Assembly (NCBI GenBank): GCA_043720875.1 | Contig: JAYSRU010000041.1 | Coordinates: 1-48,851 of the forward strand | Direction: 5' to 3' | Length of the DNA: 48,851 bases | From: JAYSRU01 sp043720875 | GTDB taxonomy: Bacteria > Bacteroidota > Bacteroidia > Flavobacteriales_D > Crocinitomicaceae | Shown: one piece after another, positions 39,660-48,122 of the stretch | How positions within the stretch are numbered: position 1 is the stretch's first letter | How the letters are laid out: every line of letters begins with the position of its first letter | Notes under the pieces: generated by a model | What the model saw: only the letters and a program-made list of their open reading frames with translations | What the model was told of the DNA's origin: nothing | Databases searched by the model: none | Made by a program: the position numbers and the translations under genes

Positions 39660-41360
39660 CTAAACAACACCAGCGCTAAAACCAACATTGCTACTACTAT
39701 GCTGTGTCAAATCTGCCCAGCGAGAACGATACACAAAATATTTGAACGCATCCGCAAAGTTTGTTGAATACATCGGGCGCAAGTGCATTGCCAGTTTCTC
39801 CGATGATTTATCCTTATGAATAGTCCTGGAACCATGTCTATCTTGCTTTACCAAAATCTTTGTGAGCTCTAGCGAACTTTTCAAACATTTGCACTGCAAT
39901 TTATCAATTTTAATTTTAGGAAGATTAGGCACTCCTTCTGCCATCATGCTCTTCACAAAATTAAATTCCTGCTCTTGAAATATAGTTCGTTGACCTTCTG
40001 ACATTAAATTCACAGTCCATCCTGTGCTAACACCATTCTCAAACTCAATAGCTTTTTTCAAATTCGATGCCCAATCGCGTTTAGTTTTACTATTCTGATT
40101 GCCCGAGCGATCATAATACATATCCAAAATTTTAATTTTGTGATGCTTATAAAAATCACGGAATTTTTTAGCTAGTTGAACCTCATTCTCCGGTGCCAAC
40201 GTGTAGAATTCTTTGAGAAGATATAAGTACTGTCCGCGCGGCTGACCAGAGATAAAACTACACATATCTCCAAAATCTACACCTGCTTCTAGTTTCGCTT
40301 CGTGGTTAATATACCGCAAAGCCAAACTACTTTCCTCAATCGTGTCCGTAATAGCATATTTGTCATAATAACTATTAATCACGCCATCATCATAAAAATG
40401 ATGCTCGGCAAGATTACCATAAAATTTTTCACCTTTAGTCAAATTAATTTTAAACGAACAAATAGCACTCTTAAATTCTTCAATTCCCAACGCTTTCAAA
40501 CTGTCTTTAAAAAATCCTTGGGTCAAAATATCAACATTCACAAAACTAGAAACGACATAAAAGAAAGTGAGGTCTTTTCGCGCACGTATCCATCGCTCTG
40601 TCCATCGTACAAGGTTTTTCTTCAGTGCTTGTACTTTTTCTTTATTTCCATCTCGTTGAGCGTTGTAAAGCTCGCATTTGATTTCGTTTAATACAATCGA
40701 AACTTCCAGCGCCATTTTAACCTGGTCTAAAACCATGTTTTTCTGCTGCTGCAAAATCCAATCATCATCGCCATCTAATATATTTGGCATATCAGTAGTG
40801 AAAGTTCTACCTCTATAAAAAACCGAATGTCCAAACTGTGCATACTCGCCACGAATAGCAGGATCTAATTTTTTAAGTTTGGCAAATTTCAACAATCGAG
40901 CTTCGTCACCATACATGTGCTGATACGAATTTCCAGCCAATCCCGATGGTTGGTCCAAACTTCCTAAATTAAAAATCACACCATTAAAAATACTAATCGT
41001 GTGCTTGTAAACTTCAATAGGTTTGTAGGGTAAACGAAAATGTTTTGGCGGACGTGCATCTGTCACATAATGAATTCCTTGTCGCCATCCTTCGCGGTTC
41101 CATCCTTCAAGCAAAGTAGGTACAACATTTTTTAACGCATTAGTATACGTGTCCGAAACAAACACTTGCTGACTTCTCGGCATATCATATATAATATTCT
41201 GGGAACGCTTTCCAATAATTTCAGTAGTTTTTGCCATTGCTCTACCAGCAATAAGAAATAAATCCTTCGGCTGCAATAGATCAACCAAAATACTCATCCA
41301 ATTGGCATAAACCGGATTGATATTAATATCATCAAAGTTAACGGACGTTTTCCTGCTCAT
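39660..41360 (-). CDS. terL: Phage terminase large subunit
   Basis: 566 residues. The N-terminal ATPase has a divergent Walker A, GRAMAKTT (39-46), and Walker B with catalytic acid in QHMYGDEAR (Asp152, Glu153). The C-terminal RNase H-like nuclease has AGVDFGDMCSF (Asp362, Asp365) and LDMYYDRSGN (Asp413, Asp417). It packages concatemeric DNA into proheads through the portal and cuts it. Its start overlaps the upstream 207-residue gene by 23 bp. No strong terminator follows, so some transcripts may read into the accessory operon. Confidence 0.9.
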   Translation of the reverse strand: MSRKTSVNFDDININPVYANWMSILVDLLQPKDLFLIAGRAMAKTTEIIGKRSQNIIYDMPRSQQVFVSDTYTNALKNVVPTLLEGWNREGWRQGIHYVTDARPPKHFRLPYKPIEVYKHTISIFNGVIFNLGSLDQPSGLAGNSYQHMYGDEARLLKFAKLKKLDPAIRGEYAQFGHSVFYRGRTFTTDMPNILDGDDDWILQQQKNMVLDQVKMALEVSIVLNEIKCELYNAQRDGNKEKVQALKKNLVRWTERWIRARKDLTFFYVVSSFVNVDILTQGFFKDSLKALGIEEFKSAICSFKINLTKGEKFYGNLAEHHFYDDGVINSYYDKYAITDTIEESSLALRYINHEAKLEAGVDFGDMCSFISGQPRGQYLYLLKEFYTLAPENEVQLAKKFRDFYKHHKIKILDMYYDRSGNQNSKTKRDWASNLKKAIEFENGVSTGWTVNLMSEGQRTIFQEQEFNFVKSMMAEGVPNLPKIKIDKLQCKCLKSSLELTKILVKQDRHGSRTIHKDKSSEKLAMHLRPMYSTNFADAFKYFVYRSRWADLTQHSSSNVGFSAGVV

Positions 41361-41961
41361 TTGGGAAGATTGTAAGCGGAAGACAAAGCGCTTCCTGTTT
41401 AATGCGTTCTTTTTCTCTCTCTGTCAGTTCTGGTAACTCATCTATAAACTTGGCAAGTTTATTTCTATCGGCGGGCGATGTAAATTCAGATATACTAGCA
41501 TCCAATGAATATAACTTCATTGGCCTTTGGAATAGTTCATCGGGTAACTCTTCCTGTTCTGGTTCGTTCAACCCTCGAATATCTACTAAATCCCGAATAG
41601 ACTTAATAACAGCAATTGCTTCTTTTGCATCTTTTACAGAAAGCATAGCAAAGTGTAGCATCTTTTCGGCTTTTTGCGCATAAATATTGCGCCAAGCTTT
41701 TTTGGAAACTGCAGTATCTTTATAAAAATACTCGCGAGCTTCGTCTATAACTTTGGCTGCTTTATAGCGAGAAAGCCCATCAACTAGCAATAATTGTTTG
41801 ATAATGGCTTCGTCATTACTAAACTGATCAATCCTTAGCATCATGCCACGCACTTTGTCTAATAGTTCAAGATAGTGCACAATTTCGGGCGGAGCATTGC
41901 TCACAGAACCTTTCTCCATGAACTCATAAATGTCTTGTAAGTCTATATTGTCGATAGTCAT
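41338..41961 (-). CDS. Terminase-associated helical protein (207 aa)
   Basis: Predicted all helical. EAIIKQLLLVDGLSRYKAAKVIDEAREYFY (parts: IIKQLLLVDGLSRYKAAKVI, EAREYFY) has the look of an HTH region, followed by YAQKAEKMLHFAMLSVKDAK and an acidic stretch rich in E (EPEQEELPDELF). It overlaps the large terminase by 23 bp and starts 6 bp after the 105-residue gene. Both small genes are candidates for the small terminase subunit, with this one closest to terL. Confidence 0.55.
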   Translation of the reverse strand: MTIDNIDLQDIYEFMEKGSVSNAPPEIVHYLELLDKVRGMMLRIDQFSNDEAIIKQLLLVDGLSRYKAAKVIDEAREYFYKDTAVSKKAWRNIYAQKAEKMLHFAMLSVKDAKEAIAVIKSIRDLVDIRGLNEPEQEELPDELFQRPMKLYSLDASISEFTSPADRNKLAKFIDELPELTEREKERIKQEALCLPLTIFPNEQENVR

Positions 41962-41967
41962 AACCAG

Positions 41968-42285
41968 TTATTCGCCAAATAGGCATTGATTTCTAATCGT
42001 GTTCAATTCTATTTCCTTACTTTCTTTTAAGAAAATTTGCGCCGCTGTGATGTTGCCACTTTCGGCCAATTCTCTTTGTTTATCCATAATGGCAAATTGA
42101 GCTTTCAGTTTTCCTGCATCATACGCCTGGCGAACTTCTGTTTCTATGTTTTGCCATACTTGCACAAAAGCTTTTTTATCCATACCAAGATGCAACGCAC
42201 ATAATTCGGGCGAATAATTACACGCTGCCAAGTTCATTACTTGCGTAATTTCTTCATCAGAAAATTTAAGGTCAATAAATTTCAT
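41968..42285 (-). CDS. Putative terminase small subunit (105 aa)
   Basis: 105 residues. SPELCALHLGMDKKAFVQVW is a helix-turn-helix-like N-terminus, and AYDAGKLKAQFAIMDKQREL with SGNITAAQIFLKE fits the oligomerisation helices of small terminase proteins (the GxxxAAxxxL pattern). Small subunits recognise phage DNA and regulate TerL. It overlaps the 57-residue two-span gene by 14 bp and lies two genes upstream of terL. Confidence 0.6.
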   Translation of the reverse strand: MKFIDLKFSDEEITQVMNLAACNYSPELCALHLGMDKKAFVQVWQNIETEVRQAYDAGKLKAQFAIMDKQRELAESGNITAAQIFLKESKEIELNTIRNQCLFGE

Positions 42286-42445
42286 TTTTACCTTTTATTA
42301 AAAAAAATATGCCAATTAGAAATTGAAAAAAAAGCATGAATAGTTGTAGTCCTACTATTTTAAATCCATTGTGTTCTAAAACAAAAGCAATTACTATAGA
42401 ATAGAGCACCAGAAACCAACCAACAATATTTAAAATAATTTTCAT
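42272..42445 (-). CDS. Small two-span membrane protein (57 aa), holin-like
   Basis: ATG at 42445 shares a base with the preceding gene's TGA (TGATG), and the end overlaps the next gene by 14 bp. It encodes MKIILNIVGWFLVLYSIVIA, then FVLEHNGFKIVGLQLFMLFF, then QFLIGIFFLIKGKNEIY. Two hydrophobic spans (about 3-23 and 30-50) with a short polar turn and a charged C-terminus fit a class II holin-type topology or another small membrane protein. Tight coupling on both sides supports it as real. Lysis function is inferred from topology only. Confidence 0.6.
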   Translation of the reverse strand: MKIILNIVGWFLVLYSIVIAFVLEHNGFKIVGLQLFMLFFQFLIGIFFLIKGKNEIY

Positions 42446-43041
42446 CAATATTTTTTTAAATTAGAATTGGTAAACAGTTGCATTCTAAAATCATACAACC
42501 CTTTACTATTAGCAAACACATACTGCTCATAATGCGCATTCTCACTCCAGTTGCCACTACCTTCTATTACAAAATGAAAATCATGTGTTTTGAGTAAGCA
42601 AACTTTGGCATGTGACCAAGCAAAGACTGCCTTAAAATTTGGACGAGTGCTACACATCGCCATTAAGTTGTCAATCGTTACCGGATTGCGTTTTATCATA
42701 CTATCCGATATCATCAACGTCACTTGCTCAATCATTCCTTTATCGTGCAGTTCTATCAGCGCATCAATCACTTTTCGACTAATGCTATATGTGCTTGCGT
42801 GCAATTCCTTAATAGGATAATGCTTTGCCACCATTGGTATGAAAGTAAAAGCATTAAATGCTGTGTCCGATTGAAGGAAGAAAAACTCATCGAGTGTAGG
42901 AACCCGAAGCAAGTCGTTTTCAATATTTGATATCTTTTGATAATGCGAGGCAATATATTTTGATACAAACAACTCCGATAGTTTTTCTTCCTTGTTTTCT
43001 TTTTTCTCCGAGAACGGATTAAAAAATTTATTTACTGCCAT
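42445..43041 (-). CDS. Phospholipase D-like (HKD) protein in the packaging operon
   Basis: 198 residues. One HKD-type motif: SHAKVCLLKTHDFHFVIEGS then GNWSENAHYEQY, with His144, Lys146 and Ser162-Gly-Asn164. The usual Asp six residues after Lys is not evident, but the GSxN turn is. Single-HKD proteins such as Nuc act as dimeric nucleases or phosphatases. In phages, PLD-like proteins sit near packaging genes; a role in DNA processing is possible but unproven. It overlaps the coiled-coil gene upstream by 14 bp and the small membrane gene downstream by one base. Confidence 0.65.
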   Translation of the reverse strand: MAVNKFFNPFSEKKENKEEKLSELFVSKYIASHYQKISNIENDLLRVPTLDEFFFLQSDTAFNAFTFIPMVAKHYPIKELHASTYSISRKVIDALIELHDKGMIEQVTLMISDSMIKRNPVTIDNLMAMCSTRPNFKAVFAWSHAKVCLLKTHDFHFVIEGSGNWSENAHYEQYVFANSKGLYDFRMQLFTNSNLKKY

Positions 43042-44014
43042 CTACACCAAGCTTTGTGTTTACCAACGCCAGTTTATATTCTCTATCGGTAATAGCTTCT
43101 TCTAATACAGCTTTCTTTTCGGCTGTCAATCCTTTGGCTTTCATAGCCGTTCTTTTTTTAGAAATAAATGTGGATGATGATGTTCTATATTTTGCCAATT
43201 GGTCCATAGTCATAGCATCAACTTCTCTCTTGGCCACAATTTCTTTAAATAAAGAATGTTTGCCAAGTATTTCACCAGTAGTTGCATAATGGTTTAATTC
43301 ATTCCACAACGATAAGTTTTCGGCATTTGCCTCTTGTGTTTCAAATGCAAGTGCCGACTGCTCTTCGGCAGTAACTGTAGTTTTTCCTTCCAAAATTTTA
43401 ATCAACTGTGCATGTAATGCTTGATAACGACGATAAGCCGATATTCTTTTTCCTACAACCACAAACAATACTTCTGGACAGTCTTTGTCATTCAAGAATG
43501 GAAATTCTGTGCGCAGTGGTTGTAGTTCTGCTTGATCTTCGGTAGACTCTAATAATTGTTTAACCTCTGGAGACACATCTTCTGTTTCGTCTGCGACAAT
43601 TACAAGTTCTGGAGTTGTTTCTTCCACTACAGTTTGTAGCGCTTCAAGTGCCAAAACTAATTCATCAACTGCCTCAGATGCTGCTTTAATAGTTGATTTA
43701 TCTTTATTTTTGGCTGATGTAAGTTTGTTTAAACTTGCCACTGCAATATTTAATTCTACTTCTTTTTTCTCGACTTCACTTTCTGCTGATGCAATTTCAG
43801 TGTCGCTAATATTGTGTAACTTTTGCAAGTCGTAAAGTAAATTACTCAACCCTTCATCTGTAAAACCTATTCTATTCAATTTTACTTCTATTGAAGGTTG
43901 TTTTTCGGGAGTTTCTTTGTACAGTTCAAAGGCAGCATTAAACAACTCGTGTTTGTTCATAGTTCCTACCGCTTTTAAAAGCAATAGCACTCTGTGTTGT
44001 AAATCGTTTTTCAT
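43028..44014 (-). CDS. Coiled-coil phage protein, first gene of the packaging unit
   Basis: 328 residues from ATG 44014 (MKNDLQHRVLLLLKAVG); a TTG 33 bases upstream would add 11 residues. Long coiled-coil stretches (AESEVEKKEVELNIAVASLN; AVDELVLALEALQTVVEE) flank an acidic middle (DETEDVSPEVKQLLESTED), and the C-terminal part is basic (FISKKRTAMKAKGLTAEKKA). It follows a strong terminator and the copy C late-unit element. Not recognised; scaffold or packaging-associated roles are possible by position. Confidence 0.6.
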   Translation of the reverse strand: MKNDLQHRVLLLLKAVGTMNKHELFNAAFELYKETPEKQPSIEVKLNRIGFTDEGLSNLLYDLQKLHNISDTEIASAESEVEKKEVELNIAVASLNKLTSAKNKDKSTIKAASEAVDELVLALEALQTVVEETTPELVIVADETEDVSPEVKQLLESTEDQAELQPLRTEFPFLNDKDCPEVLFVVVGKRISAYRRYQALHAQLIKILEGKTTVTAEEQSALAFETQEANAENLSLWNELNHYATTGEILGKHSLFKEIVAKREVDAMTMDQLAKYRTSSSTFISKKRTAMKAKGLTAEKKAVLEEAITDREYKLALVNTKLGVDGSK

Positions 44015-44030
44015 CTTATAAAATGTTTTA

Positions 44031-44060
44031 GTAATTACTTTTTTCAAAATTGGTAATTAC
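44031..44060. repeat. Two GTAATTAC palindromes in the packaging unit leader
   Basis: GTAATTAC occurs at 44031-44038 and 44053-44060. The same 8-mer lies in two other prophage leaders, at 32800-32807 and 26506-26513. It may be a binding site. Confidence 0.3.
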
Positions 44061-44072
44061 TTTTAATAAAAG

Positions 44073-44089
44073 TTGTGACATGAGACATA
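44073..44089 (-). promoter_or_regulatory. Late-unit element, copy C
   Basis: Plus strand TTGTGACATGAGACATA, the same 17 bases as copy B. It lies 59 bp before the coiled-coil gene ATG and 8 bp past the terminator of the capsid unit. Confidence 0.5.
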
Positions 44090-44093
44090 GCAT

Positions 44094-44120
44094 AAAAAAA
44101 CCTCTCCGAAGAGAGGTTTT
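44094..44120 (-). terminator. Terminator of the capsid unit
   Basis: AAAACCTCTC (44097-44106) pairs perfectly with GAGAGGTTTT (44111-44120); on the minus strand the loop is TTCG and a T7 run follows. It lies 31 bp after the tail-tube-like gene stop. Confidence 0.9.
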
Positions 44121-44151
44121 CCAACTAACCATAAAAAAAATAAACCAAAGT

Positions 44152-44973
44152 TTATGCTCTTGACAATTCGGTAAAGATTGTCACGGCTCCAGCTTTGAAG
44201 ATTTGTAAATGAATTACAGAACCATCAAGCGCTGTCCAGGTAGTACCTGATTTTAATACGACTAACTTAGTTCCAACAATGTTTTGAGCCAATGTTGTAG
44301 CAGTTGTACCACCTTGACCAATCAAAGTAACAATATCACCATGATTAGCACTTACTGTATCAAACGCCGCTACAGTTGCAGAAGTAGTTGCAGCTAATTT
44401 GTATTGAGAACTAACAGCTGTGTCAATATCAATAGCTGTAGCATCAGCAACTACTGCTGGAGCTTCAAATACAAACTCGCCAAGATAATGACCAGGTAAA
44501 TATTGAGAACTTGCATAAGCTTCAAAATTTAACGTCCAAAAACGACCATCATTACTGTCTTGTTTTGCAGGTTTTACTTGTAATGGCGCACAAGGCGTTC
44601 CCATTACTTCAGCAAAATCATCTGAGCAAGAAGTGTGAAAAATATATACATTTTTTCCAAGCCAATTCTGAATGAATTCTTTACATTCTAAACTGTTGCC
44701 TGGATGTTGGCATTTGAACATTTGTTTAATGTTGATTGAATCTTCATCGCCATCACTTTCAACGGTAGCTTCACCTTTTGATTTTGTGGTATAAATTTCA
44801 ATCATTCGAGCATTACTTCTCAAAACAAAAGTCCCTGCAACTTTCACGCCTTTATCATCTCTTGGAGGATAAACCAAAACATCGTCAGCATTTACAATTA
44901 CTACTTTGTCTTTACCAGAACCAGTACCGGGAGAAATCCCGGCTGGTTTACTTAAATTTACGTTTACGTACAT
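44152..44973 (-). CDS. Probable major tail tube protein with C-terminal beta module
   Basis: 273 residues. Residues 1-170 form a beta-rich body (VVIVNADDVLVYPPRDDKGV; GTFVLRSNARMIEIYTTKSK; FWTLNFEAYASSQYLPGHY). Residues about 197-273 are a separate module, GDIVTLIG ... VIHLQIF ... FTELSRA, also present twice at the C-terminus of the capsid protein. It follows the capsid gene by 27 bp and ends with the terminator. Position after the capsid, abundance-type composition and a beta-sandwich look favour a tail tube protein; a capsid decoration protein is the alternative. Confidence 0.55.
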   Translation of the reverse strand: MYVNVNLSKPAGISPGTGSGKDKVVIVNADDVLVYPPRDDKGVKVAGTFVLRSNARMIEIYTTKSKGEATVESDGDEDSINIKQMFKCQHPGNSLECKEFIQNWLGKNVYIFHTSCSDDFAEVMGTPCAPLQVKPAKQDSNDGRFWTLNFEAYASSQYLPGHYLGEFVFEAPAVVADATAIDIDTAVSSQYKLAATTSATVAAFDTVSANHGDIVTLIGQGGTTATTLAQNIVGTKLVVLKSGTTWTALDGSVIHLQIFKAGAVTIFTELSRA

Positions 44974-45000
44974 CTTAAATATTATTTAGCTTAAACCGAA

Positions 45001-47166
45001 TTAAGCGATTACACGTTTAGTTTCAACCCACACACCATCAATCAATGTCAACTCGATATAGTCAGCAGCAGTATCTAATATTGCAGCAGAGGCAATATTA
45101 ATATTTCCAACGTCAGATAATGTTACATTAACGCCTACAGCGTTAGTTCCATATATTGCAATTGTTTTACCAGGTACACCATTTACAATGCTAGTTATAG
45201 CAGTTGTTACTGTGTAAGTTGCTTTGAATACAACACCTAGATTAGCATCTACAGCATTGGTATTAAAGTTTACATCAGCTACTACAGTAGTTTCTGGAGC
45301 AACAGTTCTTGAAATTTCAACTGGCACACCTGTTAATGGTACATACAATGTCAAAGTTCCGCCAGTGTTCAATTGGAAATCTGCCGTTAAGTTGATTTTG
45401 GTATTATCATCTTTTACTAACACATTAGTAGCAAGAGCTGCATCGCCTTTTATTTTAATAACTTGACCAGCATAATCAGCATAGTTTGAAATGCTCACTA
45501 CGTTTGACGTTCTGTCTTTAGCAACATACATATTGTTGTATGCTAATTTCAATGCTGTTCCTGTTGATGTTTCGTGGAAAGGCACAAAAGTATCTTTTGG
45601 AAAAATAGGAGCGGTGTTTGACCAAACTGTTTGTACTTTAAACTCATCTGGATCACCTGCTTCAACTGTGTTACCAATATGGATAAGTCTAACTCCCATT
45701 TTGTAATCAGCCCAGATGTACATTTTTCTCAATAAGTACTCAAATTTGTACATTGATTTCTCTGCAGGTACATTCTCAAGAATTTCAATATTATCATCAA
45801 ATGTGATAAAATGGAAATCAGAACCGGCAGCATCAACCAATCTTTCAAAACGAACGTTTGGATAATCTTTTGGATTTACTGGGTAACCAGTGTAATCTTG
45901 ATTGGTACCAAACAACGTTTCACTTCTGCGTTTGTATGCTTGCAACCACTCTGTAGATAAATAATAAACTAATCCTTGTGACTCTCTAACTTCAAGTGGC
46001 AACGCTTTTATTTGTTGATCTACATAATCTACAATGTTTGTAGTAGTCGGCAAACCGTTGTCAAACGCACGATATTTTTTCTTAACATCTCTGGCTTGTT
46101 GTAATAAGTAGAACAACCCGTTTTGACGATTTACACTTCTTCCAGCTTCTGTAGCAGTTTCTGGCGTTTCTACATAAATACCTTTGATGGTAGCAACTCT
46201 GTCCTCAATTCTAGCTTTTTTGTCAATTTCTGACACTAAAAATCTAACGAATGATTCCTTATATGGTTGTGAACCTTCTTTGTTCATCATGTTTAACCAT
46301 GAAGCTTCCATTTTTTGAAGTCTAAATCCAATAAACTCAGCATCAATTTGAATTGGGAAAATCTTTCCTTCTTCTGCTTGAATGGTTTGCTTGTTTTTTG
46401 GTAACCAAGGCAATTTACGTGCTTGTGAAACTTCTGCAGTAGCAATAGAAGCATCAGCTACTAAATCATCAACTTTAGTTCTTGTTGGCCAAAAATCTGG
46501 TAAACCAAACTTATCACGCGTTAACGATTTTAATTCCGTTGGGTTTTCACGATAATATAATTTCATATCATCATTTAACTTCTGAATTGTTGGCTGATCT
46601 GTGAAATCAGTTGCACCAACTTGTGGCTGACCATTAGCTAAAGCAATGGCTTTCTTGTTCCATGGTCTGTCAACAGCATCATACGCTTTGTTTGATGCAA
46701 ACAAATGTGTGGCTGAATGTGTCACTTTTGATTTGTTGTTAGCATTGTTAATAATAGCTTCGGGAACATCGCCAATGTTTTCGCCTATTAGTTTTTCTAA
46801 TAATGCATTGTGTTCCATTTGCTTTCCTTTGATTGCTTGTACCGTTGCTAAAAGCGATTTGTCGCCTTTTTCATCTTTTGCAATCTTTTCAACTTCTTCT
46901 GCAGTTAAACCTGCTTCTAGAACTAGCGCGTCAAGTTCGTCTTGAACGGCTTTAAGTTCTAGGCTGTCGTCAGTCATCGCTTTGATTTCTTGATTGAATG
47001 CAGCTTTCATTTTTTCAACTTGTTCTTTGCCAAGTTTTTCAACGAGTGTGGCTTCTTCTTCTGAAGTTAGCTTGATTTCTTTTTTTTCGCCATCAATCTG
47101 GAATTCGTTCCAGTTTAAATACGTCATAAGAAATGCGGCCGTTTTTGCCAAAAATTTCCATTTCAT
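45001..47166 (-). CDS. Major capsid protein with fused N-terminal scaffold-like and C-terminal beta modules
   Basis: 721 residues. The first 130 residues are a helical, charged delta-domain-like region (EEEATLVEKLGKEQVEKMKA; LDALVLEAGLTAEEVEKIAK) that the S49 protease encoded just upstream could remove. The middle (about 190-550) fits an HK97-type capsid fold in size, with ATAEVSQARKLPWLPKN and GLVYYLSTEWLQAYKRRSE. Two homologous beta modules follow (about 554-622 and 655-721), probably surface-exposed. The protease-capsid-tail order is standard. The 721-residue length is well above common HK97 capsids because of the added modules. Confidence 0.78.
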   Translation of the reverse strand: MKWKFLAKTAAFLMTYLNWNEFQIDGEKKEIKLTSEEEATLVEKLGKEQVEKMKAAFNQEIKAMTDDSLELKAVQDELDALVLEAGLTAEEVEKIAKDEKGDKSLLATVQAIKGKQMEHNALLEKLIGENIGDVPEAIINNANNKSKVTHSATHLFASNKAYDAVDRPWNKKAIALANGQPQVGATDFTDQPTIQKLNDDMKLYYRENPTELKSLTRDKFGLPDFWPTRTKVDDLVADASIATAEVSQARKLPWLPKNKQTIQAEEGKIFPIQIDAEFIGFRLQKMEASWLNMMNKEGSQPYKESFVRFLVSEIDKKARIEDRVATIKGIYVETPETATEAGRSVNRQNGLFYLLQQARDVKKKYRAFDNGLPTTTNIVDYVDQQIKALPLEVRESQGLVYYLSTEWLQAYKRRSETLFGTNQDYTGYPVNPKDYPNVRFERLVDAAGSDFHFITFDDNIEILENVPAEKSMYKFEYLLRKMYIWADYKMGVRLIHIGNTVEAGDPDEFKVQTVWSNTAPIFPKDTFVPFHETSTGTALKLAYNNMYVAKDRTSNVVSISNYADYAGQVIKIKGDAALATNVLVKDDNTKINLTADFQLNTGGTLTLYVPLTGVPVEISRTVAPETTVVADVNFNTNAVDANLGVVFKATYTVTTAITSIVNGVPGKTIAIYGTNAVGVNVTLSDVGNINIASAAILDTAADYIELTLIDGVWVETKRVIA

Positions 47167-47186
47167 AGTAGATAGGATTTAGTTAA

Positions 47187-48065
47187 TTAATAATTTTTAT
47201 AGTGATTCATTTCACCCAACATAAGAGCCATTTCTATGGCTTTGCTTTTTGAACCTATGGAATCTATTAACCCAACTTCGAGCGCTTTGTCAGCTCCAAA
47301 TATTTTTCCGGTTAATACTCCAGGTTCGTCTTTTAGATTTGGTCTAGCAGCTTTCACATCATTTTGAAATTTCTTTGCCATTGGCGAAAGCATTTCTTCT
47401 TTTATCATATCATAGTTGCCTTCCATAGCCAGTCTAAACGATTCGTTTTTATTGGCACTTTCTTCTGGATATATTTCATGAAAAGTATATCCAAGTGTTT
47501 CTAAATATTTTTTGTTGTCAACAAATGACAACACCACACCAATTGACCCAATGGTAGCCGAAATATTATTGGCTGCCATTAAATGATCACAACAAGAAAC
47601 GGCAGCATATAAATGTGCCGAACAGCACATGTCTAATAAACCTACTACGGGTTTCTTTTTTGTTAATCCAAATTCAACAAATGGCGCAATTGCAGAAACT
47701 GCTCCGCCCGGACCATCAATATTTAATATTTGAGCTACAATTTTTGGATTGGCATCATTGGCTTTTAATATTCCTACTATTTCGTCTGCGCCATACGTAC
47801 ACCAATCTCCATATTTTATAATTGCACCAATCATGTCAACCACAGCTACAGTTCCATCGGGTAATATTCCATTTTCATCTGGAGTAATGGCTTTGCCAGT
47901 TTCTGACATAAACGACACTATTGATTTAGGTTCTGAGTTCTGGTTAAGGTTTACTTCTTCGCCTTTCATTATCTTACTGGCTATTGGTCCCCAAATTTGC
48001 AATCCTTCGAAGCTCATAGCCCAAATGCCTCTTGATAGTTCGTTCAATAATGGATTGAATTTCAT
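47187..48065 (-). CDS. S49-family prohead protease (SppA-like)
   Basis: 292 residues. The ClpP/SppA fold shows NIDGPGGAVSA (oxyanion region, 115-125), the nucleophile segment LLDMCCSAHLYAA with Ser149, TIGSIGVVLS (171-180) and Lys206 in EESANKNES as the general base. The Ser-Lys distance of 57 residues is near that of SppA enzymes. Phage S49 proteases mature the capsid by cutting scaffold or delta domains. The gene lies 20 bp before the capsid gene and 44 bp downstream of the copy D late-unit element. Confidence 0.88.
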   Translation of the reverse strand: MKFNPLLNELSRGIWAMSFEGLQIWGPIASKIMKGEEVNLNQNSEPKSIVSFMSETGKAITPDENGILPDGTVAVVDMIGAIIKYGDWCTYGADEIVGILKANDANPKIVAQILNIDGPGGAVSAIAPFVEFGLTKKKPVVGLLDMCCSAHLYAAVSCCDHLMAANNISATIGSIGVVLSFVDNKKYLETLGYTFHEIYPEESANKNESFRLAMEGNYDMIKEEMLSPMAKKFQNDVKAARPNLKDEPGVLTGKIFGADKALEVGLIDSIGSKSKAIEMALMLGEMNHYKNY

Positions 48066-48108
48066 GTTCTTAATTTTTTATAAAATTGAGCAATATGGTT
48101 GAAACGCG

Positions 48109-48118
48109 TTGTGACATG
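48109..48118 (-). promoter_or_regulatory. Late-unit element, copy D
   Basis: Plus strand TTGTGACATG; the AGACAT extension of copies B and C is absent. It lies 44 bp before the protease ATG and directly after the stop codon of the spanin-like gene. Confidence 0.5.
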
Positions 48119-48122
48119 TTTT

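Noticed and set aside
47187..48065. Loss of the catalytic serine in the S49 protease
   Set aside because: The CCSAHLY segment looked unusual beside the common ASGGY, but Ser149 is in place and Lys206 lies at a normal distance.
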